8,517 nucleotides of DNA, taken from an uncultured Oscillospiraceae bacterium (GTDB lineage Bacteria; Bacillota; Clostridia; Oscillospirales; Ruminococcaceae). Within the stretch, counting starts at the first letter, position 1. Each line of letters begins with the position of its first letter. Positions 1-4,943 of this stretch are shown in pieces. The stretch is taken from assembly GCA_910578755.1 (NCBI GenBank), contig CAJTSZ010000067.1, positions 1 to 8,517 of the forward strand, read 5' to 3'. The translations under genes were made by a program, and so were the position numbers. Below the pieces are notes generated by a model. That model was not told the DNA's origin and ran no database searches. It was given only the letters and a program-made list of their open reading frames with translations.

Positions 1-38
1 TAAAATATTTTAAAATTATAAAATATTATCAAGACAAC

Positions 39-80
39 AAAAAAGCCGCCAAACCGCGGCGGACTTAGGAGGGGCTTTTT
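39..80 (-). terminator. Probable rho-independent terminator, leftward reading
   Basis: Read on the minus strand, a GC-rich hairpin (CCGCC at 58-62 pairing with GGCGG at 46-50) is followed directly by six T (complement of 39-44). An outer pairing of 40-47 with 73-80 (AAAAAGCC/GGCTTTTT) can close a larger stem around it. It lies about 30 bases beyond another minus-strand terminator and may act as a back-up. The shape and the T run are seen in the sequence; termination itself is inferred. Confidence 0.55.
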
Positions 81-113
81 AATAGCGGTAAGCCCGCTTC
101 TTTAAAACAAAAT

Positions 114-151
114 AAAAAAGGCCCCGTCCCTGCTGCTGACAGGAACGAGGC
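114..151 (-). terminator. Rho-independent terminator, leftward reading
   Basis: On the minus strand a 12-bp stem (140-151 with 121-132) closes a 7-nt loop and is followed by T6 (complement of 114-119). The two imperfect positions are G-U pairs only when read as minus-strand RNA; on the plus strand they would be C-A mismatches. This fixes the direction of use. No protein gene on this strand ends here, so its likely client is the short transcript started from the minus-strand promoter at 199-227. Confidence 0.75.
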
Positions 152-192
152 GGAGTGTCTGCCCCACAATGTGGAACAATCATGAATTTTGC
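114..192 (-). ncRNA. Candidate short RNA divergent from the integrase
   Basis: A good minus-strand promoter (199-227) would start transcription near 192, and a strong terminator stops it near 114, giving an RNA of about 75-80 nt. The predicted RNA has a small CCAC/GUGG hairpin near its 5' part and ends in the terminator stem plus U run. An open frame crosses it, but it has no ribosome binding site and reads through the terminator, so coding is unlikely. Its position directly upstream of a recombinase suggests a control role. That is inference; no known RNA family was recognised. Confidence 0.4.
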
Positions 193-211
193 TTCTATAT
201 TGTACCACATT
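168..211. promoter_or_regulatory. 13-bp inverted repeat, operator-like dyad
   Basis: The arms at 168-180 (AATGTGGAACAAT) and 199-211 (ATTGTACCACATT) match as an inverted repeat at 12 of 13 positions, with an 18-bp spacer. Arm centres are 31 bp apart, about three helical turns. The right arm contains the minus-strand -10 element and the predicted start site is close to the centre of symmetry, the usual geometry for a repressor site. A shorter palindrome, CCACA-A-TGTGG at 164-174, overlaps the left arm. The protein that binds is not known. Confidence 0.5.
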
Positions 212-227
212 TCGGGCGGGCTGGCAA
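199..227 (-). promoter_or_regulatory. Sigma-A type promoter with extended -10, leftward
   Basis: On the minus strand TTGCCA (complement of 222-227) and TACAAT (complement of 199-204) are separated by 17 bp, and TGG precedes the -10, matching the TGn extended -10 form. It points away from the integrase and would produce the short RNA that ends at 114. It is the best promoter in the first 300 bases; the plus-strand promoter for the integrase is less clear (a weak TGGAAC at 172-177 and TATATT at 196-201 with an 18-bp gap). Confidence 0.6.
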
Positions 228-258
228 CAGCATACGCAAAAACCTTTTGCGTGGCTGT
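227..258 (+). promoter_or_regulatory. Long hairpin in the integrase leader
   Basis: A perfect 8-bp stem (ACGCAAAA 234-241 with TTTTGCGT 245-252, 3-nt loop) is extended by ACAGC (227-231) pairing with GCTGT (254-258) across a small internal bulge. It ends 12 bases before the integrase ribosome binding site. It could modulate translation or be a protein-binding palindrome; it also touches the -35 of the divergent promoter. There is no T run, so it is not a terminator in this direction. Confidence 0.45.
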
Positions 259-285
259 GTACACTTCCTGAAAGGTGGTTTTTTT

Positions 286-1338
286 ATGAAAATGCCAAAC
301 GGTTACGGCTCCGTTTACAAGTTATCCGGGAACCGCCGGAAACCCTGGGCCGCCCGTGTTACGGACGGTTGGGTAAATAACCCTAAAATAAACAAAAGTA
401 AACAAGTGTATAAATTTGTCGGATTTTATGAAACACGGAAGGAGGCATTAAAAGCCCTGGCGGATTACAATACGAACCCCTTCAACATTGATACAGCTAA
501 CATTACCTTCCAGGAAGTATACGAACGTTGGAGCAGCGAACATTTTCCCACGGTATCAAACAGTAATGTAAAAGGCTATAAAGCTGCCTTCCTGCTCTGT
601 GCTCCCATTGCCGGGCGCCGCTTTGTTGACGTCACGCTTGATGATTTGCAGGCCGTAGCAGATAATTCTGGGAAAAACTACCCCACATTGCGAAAATATA
701 AAGTTCTCGTGGGCCTTATGTACAAATATGCCGTTATACATGAAATTATCCCAAAAGAACGCAATGTAGTGGAATATATCAATATCAAAAAGGCCGGTAA
801 CCCGAACGCCCTTGACCGGGAACCATTCAGCAAAAAAGAAATAGCCCGGATATGGGAAGTAAAGGACAGTAATATATACTATACTGTTGTTCTTATGCTC
901 ATATACACAGGCTGCCGTATTGGGGAACTGCTGGACTTGAGGAAGGAAGATGTAAACCTATCGGAACGCTGGTTCAAGGTCATAGCATCAAAAACGGAAG
1001 CAGGCATCCGTACTGTACCCATAGCAGAAAAGATGATCCCCTTCTTTGAATATTGGTATAACCTCAATGCTTGCGAATACCTCTTAACCACCCCGGACAG
1101 CAAACATCTTTCGTACCGGAATTATTACAATAGTTATTGGATACCCCTTATAGAAGCATTGGGAATGAAGCATAGGCCACACGATACGCGCCATACTTGC
1201 ATCTCCCTTTTGGCTGCTGCCAGGGTGGATGAACGCATAATAAAAAAGATAGTTGGGCACAAAGGCCAGGGCGTTACCCAGGTTGTTTATACTCACCTTG
1301 AGATTGCGGAACTGATAGACGCCATAGACAAAATATAG
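286..1338 (+). CDS. Tyrosine recombinase / site-specific integrase
   Basis: This 350-aa protein is a phage- or ICE-type tyrosine recombinase that cuts and rejoins DNA at attachment sites. An AP2-like arm-binding N-terminus (about 5-60, GYGSVYKLSG...) is followed by a helical core-binding domain (about 72-165) and the catalytic domain (about 178-350). All catalytic residues are present: R211 (TGCRIGEL), K236, H299 and R302 (HDTRHT), H325 (GHK) and the nucleophile Y335 (VVYTH). The protein is therefore probably active. I chose the ATG at 286 because AAAGGTGG (271-278) precedes it by 7 bases and the family normally starts just before the GYGSV motif; an in-frame ATG at 169 would add 39 unrelated residues. 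The gene is more AT-rich than murD and its neighbours, consistent with transfer. It converges on rpsI. No excisionase or cargo genes are visible; the element, if complete, extends left of the window. Confidence 0.93.
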   Translation: MKMPNGYGSVYKLSGNRRKPWAARVTDGWVNNPKINKSKQVYKFVGFYETRKEALKALADYNTNPFNIDTANITFQEVYERWSSEHFPTVSNSNVKGYKAAFLLCAPIAGRRFVDVTLDDLQAVADNSGKNYPTLRKYKVLVGLMYKYAVIHEIIPKERNVVEYINIKKAGNPNALDREPFSKKEIARIWEVKDSNIYYTVVLMLIYTGCRIGELLDLRKEDVNLSERWFKVIASKTEAGIRTVPIAEKMIPFFEYWYNLNACEYLLTTPDSKHLSYRNYYNSYWIPLIEALGMKHRPHDTRHTCISLLAAARVDERIIKKIVGHKGQGVTQVVYTHLEIAELIDAIDKI

Positions 1339-1346
1339 GTGGAATT

Positions 1347-1381
1347 TGTGTTACTTACCTGTTTCTTATGTGTTACTTACC
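1347..1381. repeat. Two 13-bp direct repeats after int (candidate arm sites)
   Basis: TGTGTTACTTACC occurs exactly at 1347-1359 and again at 1369-1381, a 22-bp period or two helical turns, so both copies face the same side of the helix. They begin 8 bases after the integrase stop codon. Integrases with an arm-binding N-terminal domain bind short direct repeats just inside an element end, often next to int, and that is the proposed role. The repeat is seen directly; integrase binding is inferred. Confidence 0.6.
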
Positions 1382-1433
1382 GGGAAAAATTCATGCTATT
1401 TTATACTGCCTAGATGAAGACACAGAAATAAAG

Positions 1434-1468
1434 AAAACCCCAGAAACATCGCGTTTCCGGGGTTTTTT
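1434..1468. terminator. Bidirectional terminator between int and rpsI
   Basis: The arms 1434-1447 and 1453-1466 form a stem AAAACCCC-x-GAAAC / GTTTC-x-GGGGTTTT around a 5-nt loop. The single odd pair is A-C on the plus strand but G-U as minus-strand RNA. Plus-strand reading is followed by six T (1463-1468), minus-strand reading by four T and a T-rich stretch. The hairpin lies 26 bases beyond the rpsI stop and about 95 beyond the int stop, so it can serve both convergent genes. Confidence 0.8.
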
Positions 1469-1492
1469 GTCTTTTGCCATTTTGGGCTTGAA

Positions 1493-1891
1493 TTATCTCT
1501 TGGAGAACTGTGGTGCGCGGCGCGCGCCTTTGAGGCCGTATTTTTTACGTTCTTTCATTCTTGGGTCACGGGTAAGCAGGCCTGCTTTTTTCAGCAGAGG
1601 GCGCATTTCTTCGCCGTTCTGGAGGAGGGCGCGGGCAACGCCGTGACGGATAGCGCCGGCCTGGCCGGAAACGCCGCCGCCCTTTACGGTGCAGATAACG
1701 TCAAATTTGCCTTCGGTAGCGGTTACGGCAAATGGCTGCCGAACGATGAGCTTCAGGGTAGCAAGGCCAAAGTAATCGTCAATATCGCGGCCGTTAATTG
1801 TAATTTTACCAGTACCTGGGTAAACTCTTACGCGGGATACGGAATTTTTTCTCCTGCCTGTGCCATAGAAATATGGTTTGCTTTCGTACAT
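1493..1891 (-). CDS. rpsI: 30S ribosomal protein S9
   Basis: This 132-aa protein is S9 of the small ribosomal subunit, whose basic C-terminal tail reaches towards the P-site tRNA. It has the YGTGRRKNSVSRVRV start (9-23), the signature GGGVSGQAGAIRHGVARAL (71-89) and the conserved tail ending in QFSKR. Its length is normal. The ATG is preceded by AAGGAGG (complement of 1901-1907) with 9 bases between. It follows rplM after only 20 bases and shares its promoter. Because the reading frame is intact, any element integrated at the 3' end must have restored the last codons or inserted beyond the stop. Confidence 0.98.
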   Translation of the reverse strand: MYESKPYFYGTGRRKNSVSRVRVYPGTGKITINGRDIDDYFGLATLKLIVRQPFAVTATEGKFDVICTVKGGGVSGQAGAIRHGVARALLQNGEEMRPLLKKAGLLTRDPRMKERKKYGLKGARRAPQFSKR

Positions 1892-1911
1892 AGTAAATTT
1901 CCTCCTTCCAA

Positions 1912-2340
1912 TTAGAACTCGTAAACTTCTGGGGTTTGGGCAGCATGGGTGTGCTGGTTACCGCGGAATACACGGCAGCGGGTCAAAGCGTTTCTGCCCA
2001 GGGTGTTATCCGGCAGCATACCTTTTACAGCAAGCATCATAGCTTTTTCTGGTTTTTCTGCCATCAATTTGTCGTAGCGGGTTTCTTTCAGGCCGCCAAC
2101 CCAACCGGAGTGGTGGTAGTATGTTTTCTGTGTCAGTTTGTTACCGGTCAAAACAGCTTTTTCTGCATTGATAATGATAACATGGTCGCCGCAGTCTACA
2201 TGTGGGGCGAAGATTGGTTTGTGTTTGCCGCGGAGCAGGTTAGCAGCAGCAGCGGCGGTTCTGCCCAAAGGTCTGTTGGCAGCGTCGATAATATACCATT
2301 TACGAGTCATGTTCTGTGGGTTTGGCATCGTTGTGGACAT
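1912..2340 (-). CDS. rplM: 50S ribosomal protein L13
   Basis: This 142-aa protein is L13 of the large subunit, an early-assembling protein that binds 23S rRNA. The N-terminal MTRKWYIIDAANRPLGR (11-27) and the L13 signature LAVKGMLPDNTLGRNALTRCRVF region (103-125) are clear, and the length is normal for the family. The start ATG has AGGAGG (complement of 2349-2354) at 8-nt spacing. It is first in the rplM-rpsI operon, the normal order in Firmicutes, and is expressed from a near-consensus promoter at 2494-2522 through a structured leader of about 147 nt. Confidence 0.98.
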   Translation of the reverse strand: MSTTMPNPQNMTRKWYIIDAANRPLGRTAAAAANLLRGKHKPIFAPHVDCGDHVIIINAEKAVLTGNKLTQKTYYHHSGWVGGLKETRYDKLMAEKPEKAMMLAVKGMLPDNTLGRNALTRCRVFRGNQHTHAAQTPEVYEF

Positions 2341-2487
2341 ATCAAAAACCTCCTATAAATTTAATTTTCGTTTTACAATGAAAGCACCGCCCGCAAGTGG
2401 GCGCTGGGGAACAGCTGCTTTATGCAAGCCCATTCGCCTGTATTTCCCGTCAACCTGCCAGGAAGCAGGGGGAATTTTTCATCAACG
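2341..2487 (-). promoter_or_regulatory. Structured 5' leader of rplM-rpsI (candidate L13 leader)
   Basis: The predicted transcript start is near 2487, leaving about 147 untranslated bases. On the minus strand a perfect CCTGC/GCAGG hairpin (2465-2469 with 2454-2458) is enclosed by TTCCC/GGGAA (2470-2474 with 2444-2448). It is followed by smaller stems such as GCTT/AAGC near 2418-2430 and a GCCC/GGGC stem near 2390-2405. Firmicutes are known to carry an autoregulatory L13 leader upstream of rplM; the position and architecture fit. I could not align it to the family model, so identity is inferred. Confidence 0.55.
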
Positions 2488-2493
2488 TGTACT

Positions 2494-2522
2494 ATTATAC
2501 CGTTTGTCCAGCAAGAAGTCAA
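2494..2522 (-). promoter_or_regulatory. Promoter of the rplM-rpsI operon
   Basis: On the minus strand TTGACT (complement of 2517-2522) and a perfect TATAAT (complement of 2494-2499) are separated by exactly 17 bp. This is a near-consensus vegetative promoter, as expected for ribosomal protein genes. A purine-rich stretch lies upstream of it on the same strand (2573-2612), perhaps an UP-like region, which is unproven. Confidence 0.85.
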
Positions 2523-2572
2523 CGGCAAATTGGCCGAAAAATCAATTTAGATACTGCTAACGCTTAATATCT

Positions 2573-2897
2573 CTCCTTTTTTCTCTATTTCTCTTTGTTT
2601 CTCGTTTTCTGTTTCACATTTTGCTGTATATTTTGCCCTGGGGGCGGGGGGCTCATGTGGAAATTTACCATGGGGCAAAGGGGGTTTTTCAACGAAAAAT
2701 CTACAGTTTTTCGCATTTTTTTGCAAGGAAGGGTATACGTTTTTTTGGCTTTGTTATGGGGTTTTGGGCGGATATGGTTTGAGGAAACCGGGAGATTTTC
2801 TCACAAAACATCACAAAACTATTAAAACTTTAGAAAGACATTAAAAAAACGAGAATACGTTACCCTAAGGCGGGGGAGAAAAATCGACCATGTTTTA
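2573..2897. other. AT-rich gap with no convincing gene
   Basis: This gap begins with a pyrimidine-rich plus-strand tract (about 2573-2612). It holds a TTTTTC-AAC-GAAAAA palindrome near 2685-2700 and a tandem pair of TCACAAAAC (2801-2809 and 2811-2819, 10-bp spacing). A 76-codon open frame at 2595-2825 starts with TTG, lacks a ribosome binding site and has unconvincing composition, so I do not call it. No RNA gene or origin (no DnaA-box cluster) was seen. Confidence 0.5.
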
Positions 2898-2926
2898 TGG
2901 ACGTTGGTAAAAAATTGTTTTATAAT
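2898..2926 (+). promoter_or_regulatory. Promoter before the small membrane ORF
   Basis: A perfect TATAAT (2921-2926) lies 17 bp after TGGACG (2898-2903), which matches four of six -35 consensus bases. A start near 2933 would give a leader of about 38 bases to the ORF at 2971. It is the only good plus-strand promoter in the gap between rplM and murD and so may also drive murD. Confidence 0.5.
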
Positions 2927-2970
2927 AGATTTTGGAAATAGGATATTTCGGGTGAGAGGGAAATGGGGCT

Positions 2971-3075
2971 ATGCTTATTGTATGGAACAGCATTTGGCAG
3001 ATTTTTAATGTTTTATTGCTATCTTCCATTATAGGGGTTATTGTGCTCTTTATAATAAAAGCAGCAAGGAAATAG
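2971..3075 (+). CDS. Probable 34-aa single-pass membrane protein
   Basis: A short frame encodes 34 residues beginning MLIVWNSIWQIF, with a continuous hydrophobic segment at about 11-29 (IFNVLLLSSIIGVIVLFII) and a basic end KAARK. This layout predicts one membrane helix with a cytosolic C-terminus. GAGAGGG (2954-2960) lies 10 bases upstream of the ATG, and a promoter sits at 2898-2926, so it has its own expression signals. A competing frame from the ATG at 2963 gives a less plausible 23-residue peptide. No family is recognised. It may be an independent small protein or a leader peptide ahead of the hairpin run and murD. Confidence 0.5.
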   Translation: MLIVWNSIWQIFNVLLLSSIIGVIVLFIIKAARK

Positions 3076-3082
3076 GTGATTT

Positions 3083-3286
3083 TTTGGAGGTATGGGCTGC
3101 CTCCAAACCTCTGCTGTTGGGGCCTGCCCAGCCCCAAGCCTTACAGCGGGTATCCACTGTAAGGCAGCAAGTTTGGCTATGTCCAACTTGCATTTCTTTT
3201 GGAAGTGGTTGGCTCCTTCCAAGCCTGTGCTGCTGGGCTTCCAGCTCAAAAAGAAAAAACGCGGCTTTTCCGGGGGAAACCCCCGG
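3083..3286 (+). repeat. Seven consecutive stem-loops before murD
   Basis: In 204 bases I find seven hairpins end to end. H1 pairs 3083-3090 with 3100-3107 (8 bp). H2 pairs 3117-3123 with 3131-3137 (7 bp). H3 pairs 3138-3146 with 3157-3165 (9 bp). H4 pairs 3167-3176 with 3183-3191 (one bulge). H5 pairs 3199-3205 with 3216-3222 (7 bp). H6 pairs 3232-3236 with 3241-3245 (5 bp). H7 pairs 3270-3276 with 3280-3286 (7 bp). H1-H2 and H5-H6 are diverged copies 115 bp apart, with similar linkers. Stems differ by paired changes: TTGGAGG/CCTCCAA, TTGGGGC/GCCCCAA and TTGGAAG/CTTCCAA. This favours a conserved RNA or cruciform structure. No T run follows H7, so it is not a terminator. The function is unknown. 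Confidence 0.8.
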
Positions 3287-3322
3287 TAAGGAACATTTAC
3301 ATAGGAAAGGGTTGTTGCTGTT

Positions 3323-4783
3323 ATGAATTTATCTTTAAAATCTTTTTATAAATCCCTGCAAGGGAAAAGGGTGAGCCTCATTGGCCTGGGGCGCACCCAT
3401 CGGCCGCTGATTTCCATTTTCGCCGCCCAAGGCTCCAAGGTGTTTTTACGGGACCGGCGCACCCGGGAGGCCATTGGGGCAGAGGAATGTGCTGCCCTGG
3501 AAGCCATGGGGGCAACCCTGGTTTTAGGGGAGAATTATTTGGAGGGCCTGGGAGAAAATTCCGACCTTATTTTGCGCACCCCCGCCGTCCACTTTAACCT
3601 GCCCCAGCTTCAGGAAGCCCGGGCTATGGGGGTGGTTGTCACCAGCGAGCAGGAGCTGTTCTTCCAGTTTTGCCCCTGCCCCGCCTACGGCATTACCGGC
3701 TCCGACGGGAAAACCACCACAACCTCCATTATTGCAGAGCTATTCCGGGCCCAGGGAAAGCGGGTATTTTTAGGGGGGAATATTGGAAATCCCCTGTTCC
3801 AGATAGTGGAGGAAATAAAGCCGGAGGATGTGGCCGTGGTGGAACTTTCCAACTTTCAGCTGCTTTCTATGGGCGTTTCCCCCGATGTGGCTGTAATAAC
3901 CAATATTTCCCCCAACCATTTGGATTTTCACAAGGATATGGATGAGTACATCTTTGCAAAGAAAAATATTTTCCTTCACCAAAACGGCTTTGGCCGCGCT
4001 GTGCTGAACTGGGATAACCAAACTACCCGGTCCTTTTTGCCCCAGGCACGGGGGGACAGAATGGTGTTTTCCCGCCTGGAACCGGTGGAACGGGGTGTCT
4101 TTCTGTCTTCGGAGGGCTGGCTTACGGCAGCAGAAAACGGGCAAAAAACAAAAATTATCCATAAGGATGAAATACGCATCCCCGGGGCACACAACGTAGA
4201 AAACTACCTGGCCGCCTTTGCCGCCGTTTTGGGCCATGTTTCCTTGGAAAACATGGCGGCAGTGGCCAAAAGTTTTGGCGGGGTTGCCCACCGCATCGAA
4301 TTTGTTCGTGACCTGAAAGGCGTTATGTGGTATAATGATTCCATTGCCTCCAGCCCCACCCGCACCATTTCCGGGTTAAATACCTTTCGTCAAAAAATTG
4401 TGCTTATTGCCGGTGGGTACGACAAAAAAATACCTTACGCCCCTTTGGCCCCCTTTATTTTGGAAAAGGCCAAGGCCCTTATTTTAATGGGCGCTACCGG
4501 GCCTAAAATAGAAGAGGCTGTGGCAGCTGCCGCCGGGCAGGAAAGCTTTGCCAAGGAAGAGCAGCCCTTGCCCGGGCTTACCGCCCCTGTGGCAGTGACC
4601 CTGCTGCCTCAGCTTTCCATTTACCATGCTTCCACCATGGAGGAGGCTGTGTCCATAGCCAACGCCATAACCGAAAGCGGGGATATTGTGTCCCTTTCCC
4701 CGGCCTCCGCCAGCTTTGACAGCTATGCCGACTTTGAAGCCCGGGGCAACCACTTTAAACAGTTGGTACAGGCACTGCAATAG
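3323..4783 (+). CDS. murD: UDP-N-acetylmuramoyl-L-alanine--D-glutamate ligase
   Basis: MurD is the cytosolic Mur ligase that adds D-glutamate to UDP-MurNAc-L-alanine using ATP, the second amino-acid step of peptidoglycan precursor synthesis. An N-terminal Rossmann-like domain (about 14-110; VSLIGLG at 17-23) precedes the ATPase domain with P-loop GITGSDGKTTTT (123-134), GGNIGNP (151-157), ELSNFQL (174-180) and NISPNHLDFH (194-203). K213 is the likely carbamylated lysine. The C-terminal domain has HRIEFV (323-328), NDSIASSPT (338-346), the MurD-typical AGGYDKKIP (363-371) and SPASASFDSYADFEARG (459-475). At 486 residues it is somewhat longer than the usual 440-460, with extra sequence near 400-425. 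The start ATG follows GGAAAGGG (3304-3311) at a slightly long spacing. No other wall-synthesis genes are adjacent, so it lies outside a dcw cluster. Confidence 0.95.
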   Translation: MNLSLKSFYKSLQGKRVSLIGLGRTHRPLISIFAAQGSKVFLRDRRTREAIGAEECAALEAMGATLVLGENYLEGLGENSDLILRTPAVHFNLPQLQEARAMGVVVTSEQELFFQFCPCPAYGITGSDGKTTTTSIIAELFRAQGKRVFLGGNIGNPLFQIVEEIKPEDVAVVELSNFQLLSMGVSPDVAVITNISPNHLDFHKDMDEYIFAKKNIFLHQNGFGRAVLNWDNQTTRSFLPQARGDRMVFSRLEPVERGVFLSSEGWLTAAENGQKTKIIHKDEIRIPGAHNVENYLAAFAAVLGHVSLENMAAVAKSFGGVAHRIEFVRDLKGVMWYNDSIASSPTRTISGLNTFRQKIVLIAGGYDKKIPYAPLAPFILEKAKALILMGATGPKIEEAVAAAAGQESFAKEEQPLPGLTAPVAVTLLPQLSIYHASTMEEAVSIANAITESGDIVSLSPASASFDSYADFEARGNHFKQLVQALQ

Positions 4784-4785
4784 GG

Positions 4786-4814
4786 CAAGGCCCGCCTTGG
4801 AGAAAGGCGTTTTT
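4786..4814 (+). terminator. Small terminator-like hairpin after murD
   Basis: CGCCTT (4793-4798) pairs with AAGGCG (4804-4809) around a 5-nt loop and is followed by five T (4810-4814), directly after the murD stop. The stem is short, so termination may be partial. CAAGG (4786-4790) can instead pair with CCTTG (4795-4799), which would break the terminator stem, so the two folds are mutually exclusive. Whether this switch matters is unknown. Confidence 0.45.
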
Positions 4815-4850
4815 GCGGCAAGGGAGTTACCGCTTGCCCCAGCAAACACT

Positions 4851-4901
4851 GTTAGACTGGGCTGCTGCCCATTCCATACAGATGGGCGCTGCTCATCTAA
4901 C
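4851..4901 (+). repeat. 51-bp imperfect palindrome between murD and the first peptidase
   Basis: GTTAGA (4851-4856) pairs with TCTAAC (4896-4901), and inside it the stem continues through TGGGC and GCCCAT on the left with ATGGGC and GCTCA on the right, with one T-T mismatch, one G-U pair and two single-base bulges. The right arm alone can also form an 8-bp hairpin (AGATGGGC 4880-4887 with GCTCATCT 4891-4898). No T run follows. It may be an mRNA-stabilising or processing stem in the leader of the next gene; this is inferred. Confidence 0.55.
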
Positions 4902-4943
4902 CGAAAGAAACGAAGGAAATTAAAAAAAGAGGGAGAAATGAAC

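Noticed and set aside
79..264. 61-codon minus-strand open frame
   Set aside because: It has no ribosome binding site and runs straight through a strong minus-strand terminator and its T run; composition is not protein-like.
1936..2560. Plus-strand open frames opposite rplM
   Set aside because: Shadows of the ribosomal protein gene and its leader on the other strand.
2595..2825. 76-codon plus-strand open frame in the AT-rich gap
   Set aside because: Starts with TTG, has no ribosome site and shows no domain or consistent hydrophobic pattern; internal ATG at 2658 is no better supported.
3084..3326. Open frames across the hairpin run before murD
   Set aside because: They are by-products of GC-rich inverted repeats, overlap the murD start and lack protein-like features.
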